A DNA stretch of 34,128 bases from an uncultured Prevotella sp. (GCA_947170265.1 CAMVSV010000026.1:1-34128), one strand, 5' to 3'; counted from the first letter of the stretch, positions 6,222-15,502 are shown. The notes: generated by a model not told the origin, from the sequence alone. Numbers and translations are program-made.

Positions 6222-8501
6222 TCATAAAGGGTCTACGTCGTAGTAGACTTGCAGGGCACCGTAGCGTGAGTTCTTTACCAACTGTGACTGGAGCGAACGA
6301 AGATATTCGCGCACTTGCTTCATGGAAATGTTGTTTTCAAGCTTGAGCACAATCTTGCGAATGTTGAGTTGTTTGACACGGGCTATGGCTGGCTTGTCGG
6401 GACCTAACACGCGAGAGCCGAACAGCTGACGCAGGCCTCTGCCCATTTCCTGTGCGGCAGCCTCCACCATGCGGTCGTCGCGATGCTTGAGGAAGACGTA
6501 GATGAGATGTGTGAAGGGTGGATAGCCGAAAGCCTTGCGCTCCTCGAAGAGCATCTGGTAGAAGCCTTGGTAGTCGTTGGCTACCACCTGACTGATGACT
6601 GGAAGGTCGGCACTCTTGGTCTGGAGCAACACCAAGCCGCGGTGTCCCTTGCGTCCGGCACGTCCAGCCACCTGCGACATCATCATGAACGCCAGCTCGT
6701 AGGCTCGGAAGTCGGGATAGTTGAGCATGCCATCGGCACTTATGATGCCCACCACCGACACCTTGTCGAAGTCCAGCCCCTTGCTAACCATCTGTGTGCC
6801 TATGAGGATGTTGGTCTTGCCCGATGAGAAATCGGCAATGATGCGCTCGTAGGCTGACCGTGTGCGGGCGGTGTCGAGATCCATGCGTGCCACCCTGGCA
6901 TCGGGGAAGAGTTCCATGACGGCATCTTCAAGCTTCTCGGTGCCATAGCCGCGGCTGCGCAGGTCGCTCTCCTCGCAGCAGGGACAGCTGGTGGGTACCC
7001 TGTAGACAGTGCCGCAGTAGTGGCATGTGAGCACGTTGAGGTTCTTGTGGTAGGTGAGTGCAACGTCGCAGTGCTCACAGTGTGGCACCCACCCACATAC
7101 GCGGCATTCTATCATTGGTGCAAAGCCGCGTCGGTTTTGGAAGAGTATCACCTGCTCGTTGCGGTGGAGAGCGTGGCGTATGGCAGTGATGAGTGCCGGC
7201 GAGAAAGCTCCTTGCATCATCTTGCGCCGTTGAAGGTCTTTGGTGTCTACAACCTGTATCTCCGGCAGCTCTATTCCCTTGAAACGTGAGGTGAGGGTGA
7301 CGAGTCCGTACTTGCCGCTTGTGGCATTGTAATAGCTCTCTGCCGACGGTGTGGCAGTGCCCAGAAGCACCTTTGCACCGGCATGGTGGGCAAGCATGAT
7401 GGCTGTAGAGCGAGCATGATAGCGTGGTGCCGGGTCTTGCTGCTTGAAGCTGGTCTCGTGTTCCTCGTCGACGATGACGAGACCGAGTCGCTGAAACGGC
7501 AGCAAACATGCCGAGCGTGCTCCGAGAATGATGTCGTAAGGGCTGTCGGAGAGCTGCTTCTGCCATATCTCTACGCGTTCGGCATCGCTGTATTTGGAGT
7601 GGTATATGCCCATGCGGTTGCCAAACACACGTTGCAGACGCTGCATGATTTGCACTGTCAGTGCTATCTCGGGCAAGAGATAGAGCACCTGCTTGCCTTG
7701 GTCTATGGCTTTCTGGATGAGGTGCATGTATATCTCGGTCTTTCCACTGGAGGTGACACCATGCAGCAGTATGACATTCTTCTGGGTGAACTGCGACAGC
7801 AGGCTCTCGTAGGCGGCTGACTGTGCCTCGTTGAGAGGTTTGAGCTTGTCGGGACAGGGTGGAAGACCGCTGTTGAGACGTCCCACCTCGCGCGTGTACA
7901 TACATAATATACCCTTGTCGACGAGGGCTTTCAATACGGATGGCGTGGCTCGCGACTCATTGATAAGCTCATCGCGGGTGATGGTGGTGTCGGAAAGGGC
8001 TATCTCTTCGTTGTCGGTATTGTTGCCATCGTAGCCCTTCATGCTGAGATATGAAGCAAGCACTTTCTGCTGGCGGTCGGAACGGCGGAGCATGTCGAAG
8101 GCCAGCTGCAGGGCTTGCGGGGATTGGTAAGCCTGGGAGAGTCCCACACAGGTCTCGGTGCGTGGACGATAGCCGTCTTCAACCTTCAGACCGGATGGTA
8201 AGGCTGCCTTGAAAACCTCGCCTATGGGCGACATGTAGTAGTCGGCAATCCACTGCCATAGCTTCAGCTGTGAACCGAGCACCATGGGCTCTGCATCGAG
8301 CACCTCAATGATGTTCTTCACGGTTACACCCTCAGGCGCATTGTCATGAAGTTCTGCCACGAGGGCGGTGTAGGTCTTGCTCTTGCCTAAAGGCACCACC
8401 ACACGCACTCCCACCCTGATGCGTTGCAGCAGGGTGTCAGGAACGGCATAGGTGAATAGCCCTTCAAGTGGCAGTGGTAGTATGACGTTGGCATATCTCA
8501 T
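6222..8501 (-). CDS. priA: Primosomal protein N' (replication restart helicase PriA)
   Basis: The 759-residue PriA is a 3'-to-5' DNA helicase that reloads the replisome at stalled forks. The N-terminal DNA-binding part begins MRYANVILPLPLEGLFTYAV. Walker A GVTSSGKT lies near residues 248-255, with the helicase box DEEH downstream. A zinc-binding region of paired cysteines follows (CRVCGWVPHCEHC, then CHYCG and CPCC). The helicase C-terminal motifs GTQMVSKGLDF and QVAGRAGRKG are present. The start at 8501 is preferred to the longer frame from 8564, because it matches the usual PriA N-terminus and because a -7 box at 8508-8515 sits just before it. That placing implies an almost leaderless mRNA. 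The next in-frame Met would remove conserved sequence. Confidence 0.97.
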   Translation of the reverse strand: MRYANVILPLPLEGLFTYAVPDTLLQRIRVGVRVVVPLGKSKTYTALVAELHDNAPEGVTVKNIIEVLDAEPMVLGSQLKLWQWIADYYMSPIGEVFKAALPSGLKVEDGYRPRTETCVGLSQAYQSPQALQLAFDMLRRSDRQQKVLASYLSMKGYDGNNTDNEEIALSDTTITRDELINESRATPSVLKALVDKGILCMYTREVGRLNSGLPPCPDKLKPLNEAQSAAYESLLSQFTQKNVILLHGVTSSGKTEIYMHLIQKAIDQGKQVLYLLPEIALTVQIMQRLQRVFGNRMGIYHSKYSDAERVEIWQKQLSDSPYDIILGARSACLLPFQRLGLVIVDEEHETSFKQQDPAPRYHARSTAIMLAHHAGAKVLLGTATPSAESYYNATSGKYGLVTLTSRFKGIELPEIQVVDTKDLQRRKMMQGAFSPALITAIRHALHRNEQVILFQNRRGFAPMIECRVCGWVPHCEHCDVALTYHKNLNVLTCHYCGTVYRVPTSCPCCEESDLRSRGYGTEKLEDAVMELFPDARVARMDLDTARTRSAYERIIADFSSGKTNILIGTQMVSKGLDFDKVSVVGIISADGMLNYPDFRAYELAFMMMSQVAGRAGRKGHRGLVLLQTKSADLPVISQVVANDYQGFYQMLFEERKAFGYPPFTHLIYVFLKHRDDRMVEAAAQEMGRGLRQLFGSRVLGPDKPAIARVKQLNIRKIVLKLENNISMKQVREYLRSLQSQLVKNSRYGALQVYYDVDPL

Positions 8502-8507
8502 GGTGTG

Positions 8508-8515
8508 CAAAGTTA
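8508..8515 (-). promoter_or_regulatory. -7 box of priA
   Basis: TAACTTTG on the minus strand ends 6 nt before the priA ATG, so the transcript would start within a few nt of the codon. No good TTG box is seen at the usual distance upstream. Confidence 0.55.
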
Positions 8516-8550
8516 CATTTTTTTGTGCATACTGCTGTTTGTTTGAAAAC

Positions 8551-8605
8551 AAAAAAAGCCCCACCTTGCTTTTCCCGGCGTTATGCCGGAGAGCAAAGTG
8601 GGGCT
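8551..8605 (-). terminator. Terminator of the small beta-barrel gene
   Basis: A long stem opens with AGCCCCAC (8557-8564) and closes with GTGGGGCT (8598-8605), with an inner CCGGC/GCCGG helix. On the minus strand it is followed by seven T (complement of 8551-8557). It separates the upstream gene from priA. Confidence 0.9.
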
Positions 8606-8652
8606 CGTTGCGTATGAATGTAGAGAATGTTTGCTAAGAATGGTGGCAGGTG

Positions 8653-9237
8653 TTAGAAGAAGTATGCCACTCCAATCTGCCAGGCGTTGTTGTGTGAGCG
8701 CACTGAAGCAACCTTGTTGTATACGCTCTCACCTGTCTTTCCGCATGCAATGTTGTAGTTGGCTGTAACCTGAAGGTGGTTGATGATAGATGCACCAATA
8801 CCAACGTTTACTGAGAAGTTGCTTGCTTTCCACTCAAAGGTGTCGTGAAGCTGTTCCTTGTCGCCAATGTTGAAACCAAACTGCGGACCGGCGAAGGCAA
8901 ACACGCTGGCTGTGCTTCCCAGACCAACACCATAGCGTACGTTGATGGGTATCTGGATGCTGTTCTGCTTGAGTTTCTCATCGGTTCCCTTTATTTTTGC
9001 AGAACGCTGGTCGAAGAGTGCAGAAGCATCAAACGACAGGCCTGTGACAGGAACGGAGAGCTTTACTGTAGGACCAACGAAGAATCCACAGCGGTTGTCT
9101 GCATCGTAAGTGTCTTCATTGAATGTCATGTTGGTAAGGTTAACGCCACCTTTGATACCGAATTTTACTTGTGCACTGGCGGGTGCGCTGATGAGCAACG
9201 CTGCAGCAAGCACTGTTAAAGATAAAAATTTTTTCAT
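8653..9237 (-). CDS. Outer-membrane beta-barrel protein (porin-like, PorT/OMP_b-brl type)
   Basis: The 194-residue protein has a signal peptide MKKFLSLTVLAAALLISAPA, cut after SASAQ-type residues near position 22. The mature part is a run of amphipathic strands opening with VKFGIKGGVNLTNMTF, the standard opening of the small Bacteroidota beta-barrel family (PF13568-like). It ends AWQIGVAYFF with terminal aromatics. The size suggests eight strands. The family holds porins and many proteins of unknown role. It lies downstream of gldN on the same strand but is separated by a probable terminator (9334-9362) and has its own strong terminator, so it is probably an independent unit. No clear TAnnTTTG promoter was found before it. 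Confidence 0.85.
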   Translation of the reverse strand: MKKFLSLTVLAAALLISAPASAQVKFGIKGGVNLTNMTFNEDTYDADNRCGFFVGPTVKLSVPVTGLSFDASALFDQRSAKIKGTDEKLKQNSIQIPINVRYGVGLGSTASVFAFAGPQFGFNIGDKEQLHDTFEWKASNFSVNVGIGASIINHLQVTANYNIACGKTGESVYNKVASVRSHNNAWQIGVAYFF

Positions 9238-9333
9238 AACTCTATTGTTTTAAAAGTTCTTGTTTTGTGTAATCTGATATTTCCGTTATTCCTCTGATGT
9301 TTTTGTCTCGTCGTGTTTTTTGAAAATAATATC

Positions 9334-9362
9334 CTGTTCACTCCCATGGTGGGAGAGAACAG
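9334..9362 (-). terminator. Terminator at the end of the T9SS operon
   Basis: CTGTTC/GAACAG and CTCCC/GGGAG pair around a 5-nt loop, with one T-T mismatch. The T-rich minus-strand sequence ATATTATTTTC follows. It lies 14 nt past the gldN stop. Confidence 0.65.
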
Positions 9363-9375
9363 TGATGTAGGCTTC

Positions 9376-10431
9376 CTAATGTCTCTCTCTCCTGACGCTG
9401 ACGCGTGCACTTGAGCTGCTGCCACTGCCGGAACTCTTGCTGCGACGTGACCTTACGGAGCTGGAGCTGCCCGAACCGCGGCGGCTGCGTGAGCGTTTAA
9501 CTTTCACGTTCTTTTCAGCATCGGCAATGCTGTCGAGAGAGTCTTTCTTCTCTTGAGCACCATAGATGTTTTGCTCAAATTCCTTCAGCTCACGCTCTAT
9601 GCGCATCTGTTCAGCACGCATCACTGAGTCGTTGGGACAGTATTGTGCGAGGGTGCGACCAAGCATGTTGGTTGTCTTGTAGATCTTTCCCTTGTATTGG
9701 TTTGTGGTGAAATAGTCGTCAACGCTCATGGTGGCAGCATTGTTGAGGTCGCTGGTCATGATCATCTGCTTGGATAGGAATGGTGCCACGTCGTCGTAGC
9801 GAACCCAGAACAACGGGTATTTCTGTTCGCTGTCGCCAAAGTCGTCTTCACGGTACATGATAGGGCATAGTGCCACCACCTTGCGGTGGAAGGTAGAGGT
9901 GCCTTGGTCGTAATATGCGCTTTCCTTGAGGTAATAGCCTTTCACCTCGCGCGAAGGAATGTCGCTGTTGTCGAGGCGCAGACCACGATCGTTGCGCTCA
10001 TAGTAGATGTGGTAGTTGTCAAGGAACTGCAACGGCTTGATGCGTGAGCTGTCGGTGAACACCTCGTTGCCATCCAACCGGTATTCATAGACGTTGATGC
10101 CTCCGTTCTTTGCGCCTCTCATCATCAGCTTGAAGAGATAGGTGAAGAGGTTCATCTGTGAGCCAATGGGCTCGGTGGGGTAGTAGAGACCGGCGTTGGC
10201 ATCTTCCTCTAAGTTGAGCTCGCGGTAGATGTCGCGCCGCCACACCACGTCGTCAGACATCTGTTGTGCCACGGGGAAGCTTATCTGTGCCCTGGTGGTC
10301 ATGTTGTTGGCATTGCTCTGCTGTGCTTTCTGCTGCTCGATACGTCGGCGCGCAGGCTGTGCACTGACAGTCTGTGTGGCAACAGCCACGAGCAGTATCA
10401 TTATCACTCTTCTGATGATTGTCTTTTCCAT
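9376..10431 (-). CDS. gldN: Type IX secretion system ring protein GldN/PorN
   Basis: The 351-residue periplasmic protein is GldN/PorN, which with the lipoprotein GldK/PorK forms the large ring under the outer membrane in the T9SS. A signal peptide covers residues 1-24 (cut before QPARRR). The body carries the family segments DDVVWRRDIYRELNL, NLFTYLFKLMM and a YYLKESAYYD region. Its position as last gene after gldM agrees. About the last 42 residues (from KVKRSRSRRG) are almost only Ser, Arg, Gly and Lys, a low-complexity basic tail beyond the folded domain. It starts 27 nt after the gldM stop, within the operon, and is followed by a hairpin terminator. Confidence 0.95.
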   Translation of the reverse strand: MEKTIIRRVIMILLVAVATQTVSAQPARRRIEQQKAQQSNANNMTTRAQISFPVAQQMSDDVVWRRDIYRELNLEEDANAGLYYPTEPIGSQMNLFTYLFKLMMRGAKNGGINVYEYRLDGNEVFTDSSRIKPLQFLDNYHIYYERNDRGLRLDNSDIPSREVKGYYLKESAYYDQGTSTFHRKVVALCPIMYREDDFGDSEQKYPLFWVRYDDVAPFLSKQMIMTSDLNNAATMSVDDYFTTNQYKGKIYKTTNMLGRTLAQYCPNDSVMRAEQMRIERELKEFEQNIYGAQEKKDSLDSIADAEKNVKVKRSRSRRGSGSSSSVRSRRSKSSGSGSSSSARVSVRRERH

Positions 10432-10458
10432 ATACGTTTTTGTAATCGTGTGTCGTTG

Positions 10459-12006
10459 TTATTTCACTATCACTTCAAGGGCTCCAGGCAGTGTGCGGGT
10501 GATGCCGTCGGGGCCTGTTGCCGAGACGCGAGTAATGTAGAATCGTTTGTTGCGTGAGAGCGAACGGAACATTTCTTTCTGTCGCGGAGAGAACGATGCG
10601 CCTGAAGATGCTACGGGCACTGCATTGCCCATGTTGTCGTAGAACACGGTTTCAAAGCTGTTGACGCGGAACTCAATGTCAAGCAGCCCATCGTCAATGG
10701 CAGCCTTTATGCCCGAGGCTCCCATGATGCTTGCCTTGGCGAGACCACCTCCCTTGAAACGGTTGGTGCCCATGGCGATGTAGGCTGTCGGGTCGGGCAG
10801 CTTGCGCACCTTGAAGGTGAATGAGCCTACGGTGGCTCCCTTTGCTGCGACGTTGAAGGTTACGTCTTGTCCTACTGCTGCGGGCACTGCTATGTAGTGT
10901 CCTGGACTGGTGGAGGTGAGCGTTCCGCCCGTCATGCTAACCGATATAGAGCTTTGTGGAGCGTTGGATACGCTCACGCTTATGGGGTTGCGGTAGCCTG
11001 CATAGAGAACGTTCATCATGTCGGCAGTGAGTGTGGCACCGGTAGGAGCCAATGGTGGTGCCACCACTTGGTATTTCTGGCTGAAGTCACGGCGCAGGGT
11101 GTTGCCTGCCACGTCGTGGGTAAGCATGTAGCCCGTGAAATTATATTCTCCCACGCCACCGACATTGAACGAATAGGTGTCGCCGGTGATTTTCTTTCCA
11201 TTGACATATACCTCGGGCACCTGTGTGGTGTCTACTGCTGCCATCACCATCTTGGCGGTGAGCTGATCACCGGGGAAGAGCTTGGTGGCGCTGGGTACCA
11301 CGAATGCTTCAAGCTTGTTGACGCGTATGTCCTTGAGTCCGACGTTTGCTACGAGGGTGTGGAGCACTTCGCCTTCCGCATAGCGCACATCGCTCTGAAG
11401 CTTTGAAAGGAGTGTCACGGCGGCGGCACTCGGCATGTCTTCAAACATGTATTCCTCCCAGTTCTTTCCAAGGGTGTTCTCTCGCTTGGGAACCTCGGTA
11501 GAGAGGTTGTTTGCGATAATCTCTTTCTGAACGGGGTCGGTTATGAGGTTGAGGATCCTTGTGCGATAGCTGTTGATGGCATTGAAGAGCTTCCGACCTT
11601 GTCCGGTACCAGGTGCGAGCATCACATGGCTTGCTGCTTCGATGTTGTCTTTGTTTTCTATGTTCTGTGGATTTCCGTCTTTGCCGTCGGCTTCTTGCGC
11701 GATGAGAAGCTTTAGGTTTTCGGCATAGTTGTAGAGAGAGTCGCTCATGTTTTTCACCATTGTGGCTCTCTCAAACCATTGCCTCACCTTTGCCGGATTG
11801 CGTTTCATCTGGGCTTCGAAGTCGTCGTAGATGGCTTTGTTCTCCTTGCTTGAGCTGGCTGTTGTGCGTCTGAGGCTTTCTTCCACGATGGAGAAGCCGT
11901 TGAGCACCTCGGTGGAGATGTTCAGCGCAAGCATTGCCATGAGGACGACATACATGAGGTTGATCATCTTCTGGCGTGGAGATACCGGTCTTTTCTTTAT
12001 AGCCAT
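10459..12006 (-). CDS. gldM: Type IX secretion/gliding motor protein GldM/PorM
   Basis: The 515-residue protein is GldM/PorM, the long periplasmic shaft of the T9SS motor. It has one N-terminal membrane helix at about residues 15-32, preceded by the conserved SPRQKMINLMY. Arg11 there corresponds by motif to the arginine that contacts the GldL helix glutamate in other species. After a helical domain, roughly residues 40-220, the protein is beta-rich and consistent with the row of periplasmic domains reaching towards the GldK-GldN ring. Length is ordinary for the family. It sits between gldL (46 nt upstream) and gldN (27 nt downstream) on the same strand. Confidence 0.97.
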   Translation of the reverse strand: MAIKKRPVSPRQKMINLMYVVLMAMLALNISTEVLNGFSIVEESLRRTTASSSKENKAIYDDFEAQMKRNPAKVRQWFERATMVKNMSDSLYNYAENLKLLIAQEADGKDGNPQNIENKDNIEAASHVMLAPGTGQGRKLFNAINSYRTRILNLITDPVQKEIIANNLSTEVPKRENTLGKNWEEYMFEDMPSAAAVTLLSKLQSDVRYAEGEVLHTLVANVGLKDIRVNKLEAFVVPSATKLFPGDQLTAKMVMAAVDTTQVPEVYVNGKKITGDTYSFNVGGVGEYNFTGYMLTHDVAGNTLRRDFSQKYQVVAPPLAPTGATLTADMMNVLYAGYRNPISVSVSNAPQSSISVSMTGGTLTSTSPGHYIAVPAAVGQDVTFNVAAKGATVGSFTFKVRKLPDPTAYIAMGTNRFKGGGLAKASIMGASGIKAAIDDGLLDIEFRVNSFETVFYDNMGNAVPVASSGASFSPRQKEMFRSLSRNKRFYITRVSATGPDGITRTLPGALEVIVK

Positions 12007-12052
12007 TATCTGTTGATTGTTGTTCTAACTGTTAGCTTTTGGTATGGGGCGC

Positions 12053-12919
12053 TTAAACGTTGTTTTGTGGTACGGCACCGGGTGCAGCCACGCGCATGTT
12101 AACCGTCATGGCTTCTATCATGCGTCCATAGATGCTGTTGAGCTGTTCTATGAGGGATGCCATCTTGCGTGTCTGGTCGTTGATTTGGTCTATGGTGCCT
12201 ACCTGCTGACTTGCTGCCTTTAGCTGCATCTCGTAGATCTTCGTGATGCCGGTGAGTGTGCGGTTGAGATTTTCCATCTCTTCAGAGTCGCGGGTGAGTC
12301 GCTCGCTCTGAGCACTCACCTTGCTGAGCATGTCGGTGAGGGAGTTGAGAGCGTCTACATAGTTGCTTTGTGCCTCTGCCATCTCAGGAGTGTTTTCCTG
12401 CTGCTGCGACATCCAGACGGTAGGAGGAACGGTGACTCCTGCCGGGGCAAACCCGGTGGCGGCTGCCGGGGCGGTAGCTCCTTCCTGTGGAGCTGCTGTG
12501 GCTGCTGCAGGCTGTGCTGATGCGCCTCCACCTCCACCTATTATTATGGTGCCTCCACCCATGGGTGCTGCAGTGGCTGCCGGTCGTGCTGCCGGTGTGT
12601 CTTCCACAATTATGCCGTTGTCTTCAGTGCTGTCGCCGTCAATAAGGTCTTCTGTGAGGTGTGTGGGTAGCTCCCTTCCCTCGGCTGTCTTGTCAAATGG
12701 TCGGTCGAAGGCGGAGAGGAAGAACACTACAACCTCTGTTCCCATTCCGAGGAACAGCATGAAGTTTGCTCCAGGCAAGTGGGTGAGCTTAAACAACGTA
12801 CCTGCAATAACGATTGATGCTCCCCAGCTATATGCGTAGTTCAGGAATGTCTGTCCCGGTACGCTGTCCATCCATCGCTGGAGTCGATAGACAAAGTTGA
12901 ATTTGCTGTATTCTGTCAT
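12053..12919 (-). CDS. gldL: Type IX secretion/gliding motor protein GldL/PorL
   Basis: The 288-residue inner-membrane protein is GldL/PorL, the proton-driven motor subunit that pairs with GldM. Two membrane helices are seen at about residues 28-45 and 52-70. Glu62 in GTEVVVFFLSAF matches by motif the essential intramembrane glutamate of known GldL. The cytoplasmic part ends in a helical region, residues about 185-280, with the family-like MASLIEQLNSIYGRMIEAM. Between them, residues about 105-170 form an Ala/Gly/Pro-rich low-complexity linker including a run of five glycines. The start codon overlaps the gldK stop by 4 nt (ATGA type), so translation is probably coupled. Confidence 0.97.
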   Translation of the reverse strand: MTEYSKFNFVYRLQRWMDSVPGQTFLNYAYSWGASIVIAGTLFKLTHLPGANFMLFLGMGTEVVVFFLSAFDRPFDKTAEGRELPTHLTEDLIDGDSTEDNGIIVEDTPAARPAATAAPMGGGTIIIGGGGGASAQPAAATAAPQEGATAPAAATGFAPAGVTVPPTVWMSQQQENTPEMAEAQSNYVDALNSLTDMLSKVSAQSERLTRDSEEMENLNRTLTGITKIYEMQLKAASQQVGTIDQINDQTRKMASLIEQLNSIYGRMIEAMTVNMRVAAPGAVPQNNV

Positions 12920-14397
12920 TTTCTTCTTTTCTTTGAGCTCTTCTTGTTTTGTTTTGCTGCTTCACTCGATGAACTTGCCAGGCTCCTCACGCATCGGAAG
13001 CCGATGTATGAGCGTGGCTGGTTCTGATATTCCCATGTGCGCCATGCACTGCGAATGTAGCTTTCAGGGTCTTTCCATGAACCTCCCCTCACGCTTTTCT
13101 TCTTCAGACGGTATGGGTCTTCCTTGGCAGCTTTATATTCAAGCTGGGGGTTAAGGTCGTTCATGGCATCTACTCCTGCTTCGGTATAGATGGTAGAGGT
13201 CCATTCTGCTACGTTGCCTGCCATGTCGTAGAGTCCGTTGCTGTTGGATGAGAATATTCCCACCTTGCTTGTTATGAGGTTTCCGTCCTTGGTGTAGTTG
13301 CCTCGGTCGGGTTTGAAGTTGGCATAGAAGCATCCATTGCCGTTTTTCACGTCTTCGTTGTTCCATGGGAATTCTGTCTGGTCCTTACCTCGTGCTGCAT
13401 ATTCCCATTCGGCTTCGGTGGGAAGACGATAGCGTTGCACATAACGGGCTTCGGGACCGAGACCTTTGAGCAAGTAGTCGGTGCGCCACGCACAGAAGGC
13501 ATTGGCTTGCTCCCATGTCACTCCCACTACGGGGTAGTCGTTGTAAGTGGGATTGCTGAAATAGTTGCGCAGATAGGTCTCGTTGTCGGAATTGGTGAAG
13601 TCGTTGACCCAACATGTGGTGTCGGGATAGATGTTCACGATATAGGTGTTGAGGAAGTCCCATGGACCCGACAATGGTCGGTTGATGGTTTCTCTCACTA
13701 TGCGTCCTTCGTCGTCAATATAGGCGGTGTCCTTTGAAATCATAACCACCTCGTTGGGGTTCACCACTACGTCGGTGTTGAGGTTGCGCTCTTCTGCTCT
13801 CATGCGGTTGCGACGAAGTGCTGCGGTGGTGTAGTCGTATACCTCATACCTGTAGTTGAGCTGGCTGGCATCTATGGACTTCTCGCCAGTAACAGGATTG
13901 AAGGTGTAGAGACTTTCAAGGGCTCGCTGCTCATCCTCGCTCATCTTCCTGGGCAGGGGCTTGCGCCAGTTCAGGTGGGGCTTCACTGGGTCACCGTTCT
14001 TGTCTTCGGTAATCATGTAGGTCTCATCTCCACCGTATGACGGATCCGCAAGACGGGTGCGGAGGATAGAGTCGCGCACCCACTGTACGAACTGCTTGTA
14101 TTCGGAGTTGGTGACCTCGGTTTCGTCCATCCAGAAACCGTCTACGGAGATGTCTTTTATGGGAGTCTGCTTGCCCCACAGACTGTCTTGCTTCTCTATA
14201 CCCATTTTCAGCCAGCCACGCTTCACGAGCGTCATGCCGTAGGGTGCCGGTTCCTTGAAAGCCCGTCCGCCACCTACGCCCACCACCTCGCCACCGCGTC
14301 CTGACGCCGAAGTGGCTTTGCCTCCATAGCAACCGGTGAGCACCATCGTGGCTACGATGCTGATGCTTAATGCCAATATACTTTTTTTCATTTTCAT
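12916..14397 (-). CDS. gldK: Type IX secretion ring lipoprotein GldK/PorK
   Basis: The 493-residue GldK/PorK is an outer-membrane lipoprotein that forms the periplasmic ring with GldN. The N-terminus is a lipoprotein signal with lipobox LTGC, lipidated Cys23. The rest is an FGE-sulfatase/SUMF1-type fold with RLPTEAEWEYAARG, GLYDMAGNVAEWTS, VRGGSWKD and IGFRCVRS. This is typical of GldK, where the fold is structural rather than catalytic. A start at codon 3 (14391) is equally possible because the first codons read ATG-AAA-ATG. The C-terminus is lysine/serine-rich. It follows porP by 41 nt and overlaps gldL by 4 nt. Confidence 0.96.
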   Translation of the reverse strand: MKMKKSILALSISIVATMVLTGCYGGKATSASGRGGEVVGVGGGRAFKEPAPYGMTLVKRGWLKMGIEKQDSLWGKQTPIKDISVDGFWMDETEVTNSEYKQFVQWVRDSILRTRLADPSYGGDETYMITEDKNGDPVKPHLNWRKPLPRKMSEDEQRALESLYTFNPVTGEKSIDASQLNYRYEVYDYTTAALRRNRMRAEERNLNTDVVVNPNEVVMISKDTAYIDDEGRIVRETINRPLSGPWDFLNTYIVNIYPDTTCWVNDFTNSDNETYLRNYFSNPTYNDYPVVGVTWEQANAFCAWRTDYLLKGLGPEARYVQRYRLPTEAEWEYAARGKDQTEFPWNNEDVKNGNGCFYANFKPDRGNYTKDGNLITSKVGIFSSNSNGLYDMAGNVAEWTSTIYTEAGVDAMNDLNPQLEYKAAKEDPYRLKKKSVRGGSWKDPESYIRSAWRTWEYQNQPRSYIGFRCVRSLASSSSEAAKQNKKSSKKRRK

Positions 14398-14438
14398 CTG
14401 ATATGGTTGTTTCCTTATCTGTTATCTATTCAAAATGC

Positions 14439-15392
14439 CTAAAGGTATCTCACGCTCTTGTGTTTGTTTCTTCCTTTCTTCTGCAGGTTTATGTCGGTCT
14501 GATAGCGCACGAAAATCTCATGGCTGCCGTTGCCTGGGTTTATGGCAGAGGTGTACATCTCGTAGCTGTAGCCGATGTTTATGCCATGAAAGCTGCCGCC
14601 AATCATTGCCGTGACACTGTTTGTAGGGCTGCACGACAGTCCGGCATACATCTCTTTGTTGTCATGCTTGTAGAGCACACGGGCACCAATGTCACCCCTC
14701 CACACATGCCCGTCGTAGCGCAACAAACCATGCGTCGGTATTGATAAGAACGGATTTCTAAGCTTAATATTGTATCCGGCAGTTAAATAATATGTTGCGT
14801 CAACCTGAAGCTCGTTGGTTTCACCAAGCTCTACGAGTGGCGAATTCAAATGCTGGACCGATACTCCGGCATACCATGGACCATGAGTGTAGTATAGTCC
14901 TACGCCAAGGTCAAATGAGTTGCCGTCGACTTCGGCCTTGGTGAATGCGGGGTCGTTGTCTTCCACATCCACCTTGCTGCCGTCGAAGTTCTCAACAAGC
15001 AAACCGCCCTGTAAACCTATTGCCATCTGCCCGCCAAGAAGCTTGAACCTATAGGCATACTGGGCTGCTACTCTCTGATGGGTGAACAGACCAATCTTGT
15101 CGTTAATAAGCGACAGTCCGATGCCATGATAGCTGTTGGCGAAATACAATGGCATGTCTGCACCGATATATGCTGTCTGAGGGTTATGCTCAAAGCCGGC
15201 AAAGTCTATCGCATAGGCTCCAATCACGTTGAGCTTTGACACTTTTCCTACCGACGCAGGGTTGAACGACGGCTCCATCGCCCAGTAGTGACTGAACGAT
15301 ACATCGTATTGTGCCCGCACCGATGTGCAAAGTACGAGCATCACGAATACCAATATGACATTTCTATGTTTAAACACTCCTTTATAACGCAT
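14439..15392 (-). CDS. porP: PorP/SprF family type IX secretion outer-membrane protein
   Basis: The 317-residue outer-membrane barrel protein belongs to the PorP/SprF family. A signal peptide ends at VRAQ near residue 28. The mature protein opens with YDVSFSHYWAMEPSFNPASVG, the family hallmark of a short N-terminal strand followed by NPA. Later strands carry the usual YAYRF and FDLGVGLYY patterns. It is the first gene of the cluster, as in porPKLMN loci, and is thought in other species to link the T9SS machinery to client export or surface anchoring. It is divergent from the DUF2795 gene. I found no clean TAnnTTTG promoter for the operon. Confidence 0.93.
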   Translation of the reverse strand: MRYKGVFKHRNVILVFVMLVLCTSVRAQYDVSFSHYWAMEPSFNPASVGKVSKLNVIGAYAIDFAGFEHNPQTAYIGADMPLYFANSYHGIGLSLINDKIGLFTHQRVAAQYAYRFKLLGGQMAIGLQGGLLVENFDGSKVDVEDNDPAFTKAEVDGNSFDLGVGLYYTHGPWYAGVSVQHLNSPLVELGETNELQVDATYYLTAGYNIKLRNPFLSIPTHGLLRYDGHVWRGDIGARVLYKHDNKEMYAGLSCSPTNSVTAMIGGSFHGINIGYSYEMYTSAINPGNGSHEIFVRYQTDINLQKKGRNKHKSVRYL

Positions 15393-15502
15393 GCAAAGGC
15401 GGGTTTATTGTACTGAAATGTGAGAATTAAGCAAAAAAAACGAGAAACAAAGGGATAAAAACACACATATTGCAGTCATATATAAAAAAAGTAATGATTA
15501 GA

